DNA of 64,000 nucleotides from Winogradskyella forsetii (GTDB lineage Bacteria > Bacteroidota > Bacteroidia > Flavobacteriales > Flavobacteriaceae): positions 1,054,001 to 1,118,000 of the forward strand of contig NZ_CP053348.1 of assembly GCF_013394595.1 (NCBI RefSeq). Direction: 5' to 3'. The notes below the pieces were generated by a model. That model saw only the letters and a program-made list of their open reading frames with translations. It ran no database searches and was not told the DNA's origin. This document shows, in pieces, positions 21,189 to 29,979 of this stretch. A program made the position numbers and the translations under genes. The first letter of the stretch is position 1; each line of letters begins with the position of its first letter.

Positions 21189-21326
21189 ACTAAAATTTAG
21201 TTTTTAGTTCAATGGATTAATTAATTAATATTTGCCTTATGTTGTGTTAACTTAGAGACCCTAAATCTACCAGCATAGTTAAAAAGCAAATAAACGAAAA
21301 CCGAGATTGAGGGATCTCGGTTTTTT
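21189..21326 (+). ncRNA. Candidate small RNA between promoter and terminator
   Basis: From the predicted start near 21189 to a strong terminator (AACCGAGAT / ATCTCGGTT stem with a six-T tail, 21297-21326) there are about 135 nt with no usable ORF: the two ATGs met are followed at once by stops (ATG GAT TAA and ATG TTG TGT TAA). The terminator cannot belong to the hydrolase gene upstream, which is on the opposite strand and starts at 20954. The rest of the 20955-21425 gap is AT-rich with no gene seen. Confidence 0.45.
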
Positions 21327-21425
21327 GTTTTTTAGGACTTTTTCACTTCTGTGAACTATCAATGTTGTGATAAACCGAACCCTCTTTTCTTCGTCACTAT
21401 TTTTTCAGTAATTTAGTAGTTCGAT

Positions 21426-22106
21426 ATGAATTATAAAACAATTTTTTACATAGGAAGTTTAGTATTGCTTTTATTTGGTTTTCAACAAAAGCAAACTTTG
21501 CCTGAAGGTTTTGTGTATGTAACATCTGTAATTCCGGATTTAAATGTGGAATTACGATATTTTTCACAAAACAATTTTGTCGGTGATACTATAGATGGCT
21601 ACAAGGCCAATCGTTTGATATTGACCAAAGGCACAGCCGAAAAGCTGAAATTGGTTCAAGATGAGTTACAGCAACAAAATCTCTGTTTAAAAGTGTATGA
21701 CGGTTATAGGCCACAACGTGCCGTAAATCATTTTATCCGTTGGGCAAAAGACTTGAACGATACCATTAATAAACAGCAATTTTATCCTGAAGTGAATAAA
21801 AGAAATTTGTTTAAAGCGGGTTATATAGCCTCTCGTTCTGGGCATAGTAGAGGCAGTACAATAGATTTAACGATCATCGATGGTGAAACAGGAGCACCTT
21901 TGGATATGGGAAGTCCGTACGATTTTTTTGGCAAAGCGTCTTGGGTTGCCCATGATGATTTAACGGAAAAGCAAAAGCAAAACCGCCAATTGTTACAAAC
22001 CGTAATGTTGAAGCACAATTTTAGAAACTATCCAAAGGAGTGGTGGCATTTTACCTTGCGTTGGGAACCCTTTCCTAAGACTTATTTTGATTTTGAGGTG
22101 GAGTGA
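21426..22106 (+). CDS. D-alanyl-D-alanine dipeptidase, VanX-type (M15D)
   Basis: 226 aa. N-terminal hydrophobic export segment, then the M15D signature: LRYFSQNNFVGDTIDGY, VYDGYRPQRAV, zinc-site SGHSRGSTIDLT (usual SxHxxGxAxD) and EWWHF with the catalytic Glu and last His ligand. The family hydrolyses D-Ala-D-Ala; in non-resistant bacteria it recycles the dipeptide from peptidoglycan. There is no vanHA nearby, so a housekeeping or periplasmic recycling role is more likely than vancomycin resistance. Confidence 0.92.
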   Translation: MNYKTIFYIGSLVLLLFGFQQKQTLPEGFVYVTSVIPDLNVELRYFSQNNFVGDTIDGYKANRLILTKGTAEKLKLVQDELQQQNLCLKVYDGYRPQRAVNHFIRWAKDLNDTINKQQFYPEVNKRNLFKAGYIASRSGHSRGSTIDLTIIDGETGAPLDMGSPYDFFGKASWVAHDDLTEKQKQNRQLLQTVMLKHNFRNYPKEWWHFTLRWEPFPKTYFDFEVE

Positions 22107-22144
22107 ATTATTGAACTCAAAAATTCAAGTTTTAAAATTTAAAA

Positions 22145-22498
22145 TTACAAATAAACCCAAGCCCAATACATCAAACCAAATTGAAGTGGAATCCGTAAAA
22201 TCAAAATCCATTTCGGAATTCCTGCAGATGCTTTTTCGCCAGAAAGCATATAAAAATGTACCAAAAGAAAAACCGCCAACATTGCAATAATGCCAAAAAT
22301 GGCCATATTTTTTACAGCAGGAATACATAATCCAATGCCTAATAGCATCTCTGCGATTCCGCTCAAATACACCAAAGCTTTATGGTTTGGTAAATATTTT
22401 GGCATAATCCGCATATACATTTTTGGCTTTATAAAATGCATGATTCCTGCTAAAACATAAATTCCTGCCATTATGTAAAGACCAATTGGCTCATTCAT
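22145..22498 (-). CDS. DoxX-like four-TM membrane protein
   Basis: 117 aa made of four hydrophobic helices, with the DoxX-type pattern (GIYVLAGIMHFIKPKMYMRIMP, LVYLSGIAEMLLGIGL). Inner-membrane protein of uncertain function; the family is often tied to redox or oxidative-stress biology. Its start overlaps the end of the upstream gene (22491-23468) by 8 bp, so the two are translationally coupled. Confidence 0.87.
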   Translation of the reverse strand: MNEPIGLYIMAGIYVLAGIMHFIKPKMYMRIMPKYLPNHKALVYLSGIAEMLLGIGLCIPAVKNMAIFGIIAMLAVFLLVHFYMLSGEKASAGIPKWILILRIPLQFGLMYWAWVYL

Positions 22499-23468
22499 CT
22501 TTGTAAGTTTTATAGGTTAAACCAATGCCATAATTAAATAAATCCCGTTTGAGTAGACTGGATTGTAAACCATTGCCTTTGTCAAACTTCACCCAATTGT
22601 TGCCATTGATGAACACACGTTTAATGTAAGTGTTTTTGCCTTCCACCTCATCTGTAAAAGGTAATAATGGTCTAAAGTTGGTCGGGATTTTTACGATATC
22701 ACCAGATTTGGATTTAATCTCTTTGTACTTTTTATTAGGTAACAGCTTTCCCTCTTTGTTAGTGTAACCCAAAACTTGAAGGGACACAAAAAAACCATTT
22801 TCAGGAATGTAAATGTCGTAATCTTCGACATTCAGCTCAAAGGCATCGCCAGTTTTTTCAGTCGCTCTAAAAACAATGGTTTCGTAGGTCAGCACTTTCC
22901 CGGGAACGCCATTATTATTGTCATAAAATTTAACTTTAAATAAGGTCGAAAATTTTTTCTTTTCACTGTTTTTACGGTTGCGCTTTTCCCAATCTTTCGA
23001 TTCTAAAGCAATAGGAAAAAATACTGTTTTTAGCTTTTGATCTTGGTCAGTGGTTTTAGGAAAATAAACCGCTATCTCAGATTCTATGGTCGGTAGCCAA
23101 CAATTGTAATAATCGTCATCTAGGTATGGTTTTAGTTTTTCTTCTTTGAATTTTCTATCTATTGTAACTCCAACCAAAACTTCATCTAATTCTGAAGCTT
23201 CAGGATGCATCAATAATTGGCTGGGCAAATTGTTTGTGGAAACATTCAAATCTTTAAAACCCAAAGCCGAAATAAAAAGCGAATCGATATCTGGATATAA
23301 TTTCTTGGTGAAGAAAAACTGACCTTCATCATCCGCAAAAATACCGTTACCATTTCCGAACGAAATAGTGGCATAACTCACAGGATAAGTTGAAATACTG
23401 TCTTTAATAGTGATCTGGGCAAAAGATAATTGCCCAATAAAAAGTAGGAAAAATAAAAATTTGTGCAT
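22491..23468 (-). CDS. Exported protein with carboxypeptidase-like regulatory domain
   Basis: 325 aa. Signal peptide (LLFIGQLSFAQ). Residues about 20-90 form the beta-sandwich regulatory fold common in Bacteroidota envelope proteins (TYPVSYATISFGN, GIFADDEGQFFF, LFISALGFKDL). The remaining ~230 residues are beta-rich with no recognised catalytic motif. Overlaps the DoxX-like gene by 8 bp. Envelope location is likely; function unknown. Confidence 0.8.
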   Translation of the reverse strand: MHKFLFFLLFIGQLSFAQITIKDSISTYPVSYATISFGNGNGIFADDEGQFFFTKKLYPDIDSLFISALGFKDLNVSTNNLPSQLLMHPEASELDEVLVGVTIDRKFKEEKLKPYLDDDYYNCWLPTIESEIAVYFPKTTDQDQKLKTVFFPIALESKDWEKRNRKNSEKKKFSTLFKVKFYDNNNGVPGKVLTYETIVFRATEKTGDAFELNVEDYDIYIPENGFFVSLQVLGYTNKEGKLLPNKKYKEIKSKSGDIVKIPTNFRPLLPFTDEVEGKNTYIKRVFINGNNWVKFDKGNGLQSSLLKRDLFNYGIGLTYKTYKDE

Positions 23469-23512
23469 GGTTAAGCTTATAATTTTTTAAAGATACATTA
23501 TTTATGGGCATA

Positions 23513-23556
23513 AAAAAACGCCTCAATTCCGATAACTATCGGAAGAGACGCTTTTT
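23513..23556 (-). terminator. Terminator with nested palindrome
   Basis: AAAACGCCTC and GAGACGCTTTTT arms surround an inner 18-nt palindrome TTCCGATAACTATCGGAA (23527-23544), with a T-rich tract on the minus-strand 3' side. It ends the gene at 23580-23924. The inner palindrome is the same type seen inside the hairpins at 19719-19946. Confidence 0.8.
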
Positions 23557-23579
23557 AAAGATTGATTAGTTCTTAATTA

Positions 23580-23924
23580 TTAGTCATCTAATGCTTTTTT
23601 GGTTTGGGTAAAACCTACATAGAGACCCATTCCAGCCATTAAGAATATCATAGCTGGGTAAATAGCATTATCATCTAAACCCGTATAAGTTTCTAGAATA
23701 TTAGCAATAAACACGCCTAACCCAATACCCATTAACAGAAACGCTAAGTTTAAAACAATAACTTTCCAAGAGGAACCAGAGCGTTTGCCTAGGTTAAAAA
23801 TACTTGCATCTGCACCTTTTTCAATAAGTGCCAGGCGCTCCTTGTTTCTTGTAGATAGGTATAAATATACCATTCCAAATATTGCTGCGAATAGACTAAG
23901 CGGTATTAAAATTTCTTCGTTCAT
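23580..23924 (-). CDS. Small DUF6249-like membrane protein
   Basis: 114 aa. Hydrophobic segments at about 5-22, 55-75 and 85-105 with a cytoplasmic basic loop between the first two (STRNKERLALIEKGADASIF), the pattern of DUF6249-type small membrane proteins. It is divergent from the ECF sigma factor gene and has, about 205-230 bp upstream, a mirror copy of the motif that precedes the sigma gene, so it may belong to the same regulon. Function unknown. Confidence 0.82.
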   Translation of the reverse strand: MNEEILIPLSLFAAIFGMVYLYLSTRNKERLALIEKGADASIFNLGKRSGSSWKVIVLNLAFLLMGIGLGVFIANILETYTGLDDNAIYPAMIFLMAGMGLYVGFTQTKKALDD

Positions 23925-24133
23925 AATGTTTGTTTTTTAATTGGAGTTATTTGGACTATGTGTTTTTATAGCGAAAATTATAGATTTTTTATTTTGAAGA
24001 AGCCTTTTTTGAATAACGTAGCCTTAGCTACGGTATGAGAAAAAGTCGAAATCAAAGTGAAAAAGACTTATTTGCAGCAAAAAGAAATAGTTTAAGTAAC
24101 TTCATTGATTAATTTTATTTGTTCATAGCTTAT

Positions 24134-24161
24134 GACGACAAGGTTTGAATTCAGGTTACAC
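24134..24161 (-). promoter_or_regulatory. ECF-type promoter motif facing the DUF6249-like gene
   Basis: On the minus strand GTGTAACCT (24161-24153), 13 nt, then GTCGTC (24139-24134). This is an exact copy, with the same spacing, of the motif upstream of the sigma factor gene. Predicted start is near 24128, giving a ~200-nt leader that includes a CGTAGC/GCTACG hairpin (24017-24032). Confidence 0.6.
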
Positions 24162-24192
24162 TTTTTTCAAAAAAAATAAATTTATTGTATTT

Positions 24193-24220
24193 GTGTAACC
24201 TTATATTGTTTTATGTCGTC
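24193..24220 (+). promoter_or_regulatory. ECF-type promoter motif upstream of the sigma factor gene
   Basis: GTGTAACCT (24193-24201), 13 nt, GTCGTC (24215-24220), 11 bp before the ATG at 24232. AAC-containing -35 and CGTC -10 elements are typical of ECF sigma promoters, which are often autoregulated. Together with its mirror copy at 24134-24161 it makes a divergent pair. Confidence 0.62.
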
Positions 24221-24231
24221 TTAAATACAAA

Positions 24232-24816
24232 ATGACCATCAACGACGACCAAATACTAATCAAAGCTATTAAAAATGGAGACACTAAGGCGTATGCGCAA
24301 TTAGTGGATCTGTATAAGGATTTGGTTTATACTTTGGCCTTACGCATGTTAAAACATAGAGAAGAGGCAGAGGAAGTGGCTCAAGATACTTTTGTAAAAG
24401 TTTTTAAGTCATTGGATAAGTTTAAAGGTGACTCTAAGTTTTCGACATGGATTTATAAAGTGACCTACAATACGTGTTTGGACCGCATAAAAAAGAATAA
24501 AAAATTTTTAAATGATGTTGCTATTGATGAATTTACTTTTAATAAATTAGATGTTATTGATAATGCGTTGGAAAACATGATTATGAATGAAAAGAAAGCA
24601 TTGATAAGAAATTGTGTGGCCAAACTCCCTGAAGAAACGAGTGCATTGCTGACCTTATTTTATTTTGAGGACTTATCTTTAGAGGAAATTTCGAAGATTA
24701 CAAATATTGAAGCCAACACAGTAAAAGTGAAGCTTTTTAGAGCACGAAAAAAGTTAGCCCTTATTTTAGAGCAATATTTACAACCAGAAAGCAGATTGAA
24801 TTATGGAAAAGGATGA
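24232..24816 (+). CDS. ECF RNA polymerase sigma factor
   Basis: 194 aa, normal for a group 4 (ECF) sigma factor. Region 2 at about 20-95 (LVDLYKDLVYTLALRML, EEAEEVAQDTFVKVFKSLDKF, FSTWIYKVTYNTCLDRIKK) and region 4 at about 125-180 (LPEETSALLTLFYFEDLSLEEIS, NTVKVKLFRARKKL). It directs RNA polymerase to specific promoters; the mirrored GTGTAACCT-N13-GTCGTC motifs nearby are its likely targets (inference). It overlaps the next gene by 14 bp, which encodes a probable membrane anti-sigma partner. Confidence 0.93.
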   Translation: MTINDDQILIKAIKNGDTKAYAQLVDLYKDLVYTLALRMLKHREEAEEVAQDTFVKVFKSLDKFKGDSKFSTWIYKVTYNTCLDRIKKNKKFLNDVAIDEFTFNKLDVIDNALENMIMNEKKALIRNCVAKLPEETSALLTLFYFEDLSLEEISKITNIEANTVKVKLFRARKKLALILEQYLQPESRLNYGKG

Positions 24817-25207
24817 TAAAAAAATAGAAGAACTCATTGGAAAACTAATGTCCACGGATAGTTTAGAGCAACCTTCTTTGAGCTTTACAGATAATATAAT
24901 GTCTAAGGTTGAAGCAATTTCCAAATCAACAGTTACAGTATATAAGCCATTGATTCCAAAGTCAGTTTGGTTTGTGATTTTGGGTGGTTTTGTGGCTTTG
25001 GTTGGCTATATTTATTTGAATAAAGAAACTAAAAATGATGGATGGTTTGACCGATTGGATTGGTCTAATATAACGGTTAATCCTTTAGAAAATCTTTCCG
25101 TTGATTTCTCAACTACGCTGATGTATGCTGTTGTGCTTTTGGCAATTATGGTGAGTATTCAGGTGCCTTTGTTAAAACATTATCTTGATAAACGGATGAC
25201 GTATTAG
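24803..25207 (+). CDS. Putative membrane anti-sigma factor
   Basis: 134 aa. An acidic/polar N-terminal cytoplasmic part (about 1-50) and two hydrophobic helices (about 54-72 and 105-125) form a small membrane protein. It starts 14 bp before the sigma factor stop, the usual arrangement of an ECF factor and its regulator. No zinc-binding HxxxCxxC motif is present, so it would be a non-ZAS anti-sigma type; this role rests on context only. It ends overlapping by 4 bp the convergent gene at 25204-26538. Confidence 0.75.
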   Translation: MEKDDKKIEELIGKLMSTDSLEQPSLSFTDNIMSKVEAISKSTVTVYKPLIPKSVWFVILGGFVALVGYIYLNKETKNDGWFDRLDWSNITVNPLENLSVDFSTTLMYAVVLLAIMVSIQVPLLKHYLDKRMTY

Positions 25208-26538
25208 TTGGGATAATACCAGAAAATGATCGATATAATATTTTTTTCTAAGGTGTCTTTTTCCTTTATAGTTTTATATTTTACGGATAAAACATGTTTT
25301 CCAGAACTTAAGGCTTCAGTCGGTAAATAAGTTTCAAATCCCAAGGCATTTTTATTGACTACAAAATCTGATACAAATTTCAAAGTATCTATCTCAACCG
25401 AATATACTTTGTTGAATGTTCTTAAATAATCCGTTCGCAAACTATCTAAACGTTTTCGACTATTACCACTGTTATTACTAGCATGGTTAAAGCCAATTTT
25501 TATATCTGATGTAATGCCTCTAATGTCTTTTTCTGGTTTTAGCCCTTCATTAAATTCAAAAATATTGTCTTCTATGGATTCAGAGAATTTCACATATACT
25601 TTTACATAGGTTCCTGAAATTATTTTAGATTGAATCGCTGCATCGTCAATAAAAAGTTCCTCATTTGTTAATACTAAATCTTCATAATTATTATCGCTGG
25701 CAATGTAGTTGGTAGAGCTGTTCCGTTCATTGAAATAGTTTGAAAAATTATGGTTCAGGGAAGTCATAATTATAACTAGAATAAAAATAGGAAATAAGAT
25801 TAAGCTCAAACGCTTGCCAAATTTATTGTCCAAAAAATTATAAACAATAGGTCGATATAGAAAAGATAAGGTAATGGTGCTAAATACTAAATAAAAAGGA
25901 AAATAGATTTTTGATAGCCATTGTTTCTTTTTTAACCAGCCTTGTGAAACAAAGTCAATAAACGTGAGAAGTAAACCTAGGACAACAAAAATAATTAGTG
26001 GAATACCTAAAAAATTCCGAATCCATTCGGGCAGGTTTTCATTGGTTACAATATATTCTATTGTAAGTACCATGACTAGTATGGTAAATGTAAGTGCGAG
26101 CACGTAAAATATGAGCAGAAAGGAAACCGCAAAAATAATACTGCAATAATTTTCCAAACGCCCAATGTACCTATCAAAAGAACCTACTTTTTTCTTTAAA
26201 TAGGTGGTAAACTTTAAACTGTAATTTAATTCTTCGTAATCAATATCGCCAGACACATATCGTAAACCCAAAGCACCAATCCATAAACCGCGCAACAATA
26301 CATGCAGCAACAAATTAAATAGTAGTATAATACAAGAAAACCAAGCGACTTGGGCAATTATAGCTTGATGAATAATGCCGTCATTAGTGGCTTCTATAAT
26401 GGCTACTTTTAAAGGGTCATAAGCACTAAATAATCCGAAAATGGCAAAACCAGAAATTAGCAATTCCAGTTGCCAGCTTTCTTCTTGAAGTTTTTTGAGT
26501 AGCTTTTTAAACGCAGGATTGTTATAATCTTGACTCAT
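25204..26538 (-). CDS. Large membrane protein with C-terminal extracytoplasmic domain
   Basis: 444 aa. About six or seven hydrophobic segments in residues 25-275 (for example LLISGFAIFGLFSAY, FAVSFLLIFYVLALTF, LILFPIFILVIIM) are followed by a polar beta-rich region (280-444) probably facing the periplasm. No recognised catalytic motif or family. Overlaps the convergent putative anti-sigma gene by 4 bp. Confidence 0.8.
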   Translation of the reverse strand: MSQDYNNPAFKKLLKKLQEESWQLELLISGFAIFGLFSAYDPLKVAIIEATNDGIIHQAIIAQVAWFSCIILLFNLLLHVLLRGLWIGALGLRYVSGDIDYEELNYSLKFTTYLKKKVGSFDRYIGRLENYCSIIFAVSFLLIFYVLALTFTILVMVLTIEYIVTNENLPEWIRNFLGIPLIIFVVLGLLLTFIDFVSQGWLKKKQWLSKIYFPFYLVFSTITLSFLYRPIVYNFLDNKFGKRLSLILFPIFILVIIMTSLNHNFSNYFNERNSSTNYIASDNNYEDLVLTNEELFIDDAAIQSKIISGTYVKVYVKFSESIEDNIFEFNEGLKPEKDIRGITSDIKIGFNHASNNSGNSRKRLDSLRTDYLRTFNKVYSVEIDTLKFVSDFVVNKNALGFETYLPTEALSSGKHVLSVKYKTIKEKDTLEKNIISIIFWYYPN

Positions 26539-26682
26539 TTAAGTGGTTGGTTGGGTTAATTCCCTATAAATTTAGGCATATTCAACGATAATTGTATTTT
26601 TTAATAAAAATTAAAAACTATTTTAATTTTCCCAAACTCTATTTTTCCTACTTCGTGCTTCATGCTTCAAGCTTCCATCTCA

Positions 26683-27918
26683 TCAATACCAACGTTTTTT
26701 CTTCTTCTTGGAAGCTTCACTTTTTCTGCCTTTTTTATACTTACTCCCTTTCTTTTTATGCACTATCGGTTTCGCTTTTGGATCTAAGGGATAAGGGTGT
26801 TCAGTTTCAACAGGAATTTGAACATTAATGCTTTGCTCAATAGTTTTTACATAGCTTTTCTCATCAGCAGAACACATGGAATACGCTATTCCGATATTTC
26901 CAGCACGACCAGTTCTACCGATTCTGTGAACGTAAGTTTCCGGTACATTTGGCATATCAAAATTAAAGACGTTATCGAGTTCGTTAATATCAATGCCACG
27001 AGCAGCAACATCTGTGGCAATTAAGACTTTTACATAACCATTTTTGAATTTATTCAAAGCATTTTGCCGTTCACTTTGCGCTTTGTCTCCATGAATGCTA
27101 TCAACGGTATAGCCGTTTTTAAGTAAGGTCTGTTCTAATTTGTTAACCCCAAATTTGGTACGTCTAAAAATGAGAACATTTCCTTTTATGGTGTTTCGCA
27201 TTAAATGTAAACACAACTCAATTTTGTTGCGTTTAGGGACGTAATACAACACCTGACTCACATCTTGAGCAACTGATTTTGTTGGAGTCACATCAATACG
27301 TTCAGGATTTTTAAGAATGGTTTTTGCCAATTCCTCTATTTTATAAGGAATGGTGGCCGAAAATAATAAGGTTTGTTTGTCCTCAGGACAAAGACGTTCT
27401 ATTTTTTTAATATCATCAATAAAGCCCATGGCCAACATTAAATCCGCTTCATCTAAAACGAAGGTTTCAATATAATCGAGATTGATATAATCTTGTTTAT
27501 GCAAATCGAGTAGGCGACCAGGTGTTGCGACTAAAATATCAACACCTTTTTTTAGCACATCAATTTGTGGTTCTATGGATGCTCCTCCAAAGACAACCAG
27601 AGAACGCAGATTAGTGAATTGTGCATAGGTTTTAAAATTCTGTTGAATCTGTACTGCCAATTCCCGAGTAGGACTCACGATCAAAGCCCTTATTTTCTTG
27701 CCTTTTTTTGGCGCATCTTGCTTATCAAAAAGTTGCTGTAAAATAGGCAACGCAAAAGCCGCAGTTTTTCCTGTGCCAGTTTGTGCAGATACAATGACAT
27801 CTTTACCTTCTAAAACTAGAGGAATAGAACGTTGCTGTACCAAAGTGGGATCAACATAACCTGAAGCTTCAATCGCTTTTTGTAATGGTTTTATGAGGTG
27901 TAAGTCTTTGAATGACAT
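26683..27918 (-). CDS. DEAD-box ATP-dependent RNA helicase, RhlE-like
   Basis: 411 aa. Conserved motifs in order: Q motif (GYVDPTLVQQRSIP), I (AQTGTGKT), Ia (PTRELA), GG, Ib (TPGRLLDL), II (LDEADLML), III (SAT), IV (NVLIFRRTKFG), V (ATDVAARGIDI), VI (YVHRIGRTGRAG). The C-terminal tail is a Lys/Arg-rich RNA-binding extension. Such helicases unwind RNA during ribosome assembly and mRNA turnover. 193 bp containing a structured repeat separate it from rlmF upstream. Confidence 0.94.
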   Translation of the reverse strand: MSFKDLHLIKPLQKAIEASGYVDPTLVQQRSIPLVLEGKDVIVSAQTGTGKTAAFALPILQQLFDKQDAPKKGKKIRALIVSPTRELAVQIQQNFKTYAQFTNLRSLVVFGGASIEPQIDVLKKGVDILVATPGRLLDLHKQDYINLDYIETFVLDEADLMLAMGFIDDIKKIERLCPEDKQTLLFSATIPYKIEELAKTILKNPERIDVTPTKSVAQDVSQVLYYVPKRNKIELCLHLMRNTIKGNVLIFRRTKFGVNKLEQTLLKNGYTVDSIHGDKAQSERQNALNKFKNGYVKVLIATDVAARGIDINELDNVFNFDMPNVPETYVHRIGRTGRAGNIGIAYSMCSADEKSYVKTIEQSINVQIPVETEHPYPLDPKAKPIVHKKKGSKYKKGRKSEASKKKKKRWY

Positions 27919-27994
27919 GAGTTTCGAATTTAATGCAAAGGTAGAACAATTGTTAATTCCATCTTAGCTATAAAAATTTTAAAATTATTTATTA

Positions 27995-28103
27995 CGTCAG
28001 TTCGAGTAATTTGTGAAGTATGAGCAAATTGTATCGAGAATCTCTTAATTTCAATTGCTTCTCGATACATTCCGATAAAAAAATCGGAATACTCGAAGTG
28101 ACG
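27995..28103. repeat. 109-bp nested palindromic intergenic element
   Basis: The ends CGTCAGTTCGAGTA (27995-28008) and TACTCGAAGTGACG (28090-28103) are inverted repeats with one mismatch. Inside are a second pair, TGTATCGAGAA (28030-28040) with TTCTCGATACA (28059-28069), and a third hairpin ATTCCGAT/ATCGGAAT (28069-28090). Elements of this CGTCA-TTCGAGT/CTCGATACA type are, from general knowledge, common intergenic repeats in Flavobacteriaceae. Only one full copy is in this window. Confidence 0.8.
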
Positions 28104-28111
28104 AAATCTTT

Positions 28112-29068
28112 CTACCAACGTTCAGCAACCCAATCCTTCTGTTCTTCATCAGTTAAAAACGTCCAAGCAATACATCGGCTGACTTTATGCCCTTGTCCCA
28201 TTTCAATCGTTTTAACGTCTGTCGCATTTACTTTTTGTAAAATTTTATAGGTCGGTTTTAGGGTGGTTTCTTTCGAAATTAAACTCGTAAACCATAAGCA
28301 TTGTTTTCCAAAATGCTTGCTTTCGTAAATCATGTCTTTTACAAAGCGTGCTTCACCGCCTTTAGTCCAGAGTTCGTTATGTTGTCCACCAAAATTTAAA
28401 AGTGCTTTGTTTGGTCTTTTACCTTTTAGGTTCTTCTGCTTTTTTAAACTTGCTTTTTGAGCTTCTTCGGCAGATGCATGAAACGGAGGGTTACAAATTG
28501 TAAAATCCACTTTTTCTTCCGGTTTTAAAATGTTGTAGAAAAAGTCATTGGATTTTTCTTGGCGCCTAATTTCCAATGTCGACTTTAAACTCGAATTTCG
28601 CTGTTCAATTTCTTTAGCATTAGCAATCGCAGTTTCGTCTGTATCACTGCCTATAAATGACCAACCATATTCGTGCTGGCCAATAATTGGGTAAATACAA
28701 TTAGCACCAACACCAATATCCAAGCCTTTAATGTGCTTGCCTTTTGGAATTTCGGAACCATTGCCTTTTAAAAGGTCAGCAATATTATGGATGTAATCTG
28801 CACGACCAGGAATTGGTGGACACAAATAATGTTTAGGGATATCCCAATATTGTAAGCCATAATGATGAATTAATAACGCCTTGTTTAACGCTTTCACCGC
28901 ATCAGGATTAAAAAAATCAATAGATTCATCTCCATATTTATTTGGCGCCACATACGCGGCCAATTTTGGAGAACTTTTAATGAGTTTTTGAAAATTATAA
29001 CGTTCTCTATGCTGACTTCTGGGATGAAGTTCTGATTTTACTTTGGGATGTGTTTTTTTCTCTTGCAA
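28112..29068 (-). CDS. rlmF: 23S rRNA (adenine-1618-N6)-methyltransferase
   Basis: 318 aa. N-terminal family signature (KSELHPRSQHRERYNFQ, YDIPKHYLCPPIPGRADYIH-like segment), SAM-binding motif I (GLDIGVGANCIYPIIG), and the catalytic amino-methylase motif NPPF (FTICNPPFHAS). RlmF methylates A1618 of 23S rRNA. The 3' end abuts the nested palindromic element; 26 bp separate it from the gene upstream on the same strand. Confidence 0.93.
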   Translation of the reverse strand: MQEKKTHPKVKSELHPRSQHRERYNFQKLIKSSPKLAAYVAPNKYGDESIDFFNPDAVKALNKALLIHHYGLQYWDIPKHYLCPPIPGRADYIHNIADLLKGNGSEIPKGKHIKGLDIGVGANCIYPIIGQHEYGWSFIGSDTDETAIANAKEIEQRNSSLKSTLEIRRQEKSNDFFYNILKPEEKVDFTICNPPFHASAEEAQKASLKKQKNLKGKRPNKALLNFGGQHNELWTKGGEARFVKDMIYESKHFGKQCLWFTSLISKETTLKPTYKILQKVNATDVKTIEMGQGHKVSRCIAWTFLTDEEQKDWVAERW

Positions 29069-29094
29069 CTTGAAAATTTTTTTTAGTTCTCTCC

Positions 29095-29832
29095 TTATAA
29101 TATAAGACCAACTCCTAGATTAACAGTCATCGGCTCTTTTTCATTCTTAAACTCTACATATTGACTAAGATCAGAATCCGTATCGTTATTCTTTATGGCA
29201 TTGATATATTGGTTGATTTTTAAAAGGATAAATCCTTTTTTACTCGCTGAAAAAGAAATGCTTTTCTTCAATTGTAAGTAAGTACCAAAACTCACAGAAT
29301 TATAATTATCCTTGATGTCTTTTTCATAGCCAATAGAGATATTATTATAGACAAGTGGGTCGCTTGGGTCAATGAAATCGATTCTTGATGAATCCACATT
29401 ACTATCGCCTTTTTCTTTTGCTGCAACCGTAAAAATTGCAAATGCTCCAATTCCGAACTGATAAGATTTGTCATTTCCGAAATGAAAGTTGAAATTTATA
29501 GGTGTTTGAATTTGGTGTATATTCCTATTTCCTTTGTGGGTCACATATCCTATTTTATCTTCAATTGAAAATCTATCCAAATAATACCCAACACCAAAAT
29601 CTATTGAGCTTTTTTCGCTTATAAAATAGTTTATGCTTGGTAATATAAAAACACCAATATTTATGGACGATTTTATTTCTGGACTTCCAGAAACGTTAGA
29701 ATTGGTTAGCTCACTGGTTTTTGGAACAGATAATGTCGGGCCAAGAGATAATTGAAAATCTATAGTATTAACTTGTGAATATAATTGGGTAAATAAACTG
29801 GTTAGAAGTATAAATAAAATTTTTTGTTTCAT
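29095..29832 (-). CDS. Outer-membrane beta-barrel protein, PorT-like
   Basis: The reading frame is open to 29880, but the ATG at 29832 gives a clean signal peptide (MKQKILFILLTSLFTQLYSQ), so 245 aa is preferred. The mature part has alternating amphipathic strands typical of an 8-strand outer-membrane barrel (DFQLSLGPTLSVPK, SSIDFGVGYYLDRFS, NFHFGNDKSYQFGIGAFAIF, MTVNLGVGLIL). Substrate or role unknown. Confidence 0.82.
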   Translation of the reverse strand: MKQKILFILLTSLFTQLYSQVNTIDFQLSLGPTLSVPKTSELTNSNVSGSPEIKSSINIGVFILPSINYFISEKSSIDFGVGYYLDRFSIEDKIGYVTHKGNRNIHQIQTPINFNFHFGNDKSYQFGIGAFAIFTVAAKEKGDSNVDSSRIDFIDPSDPLVYNNISIGYEKDIKDNYNSVSFGTYLQLKKSISFSASKKGFILLKINQYINAIKNNDTDSDLSQYVEFKNEKEPMTVNLGVGLIL

Positions 29833-29979
29833 ATTTTGATTCTGCGATTTATGATAAAGAGTTTGACAAAAGTAAACCAAAAGAAAATGATAACACTTAA
29901 TTGCAATTTCAAATTATGGTAAAAAAAGATATTAGGTTATTGAGTTATTCAGACGAACTTTAACTAAACGACCCAAATG

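Noticed and set aside
21426..22106. Vancomycin resistance determinant
   Set aside because: Only a VanX-type dipeptidase is present, without VanH, VanA or VanRS homologues; such stand-alone enzymes are common in peptidoglycan or dipeptide recycling.
28020..28250. 76-aa + strand ORF near rlmF
   Set aside because: It runs through the palindromic intergenic repeat and the antisense of rlmF; no protein-like composition.
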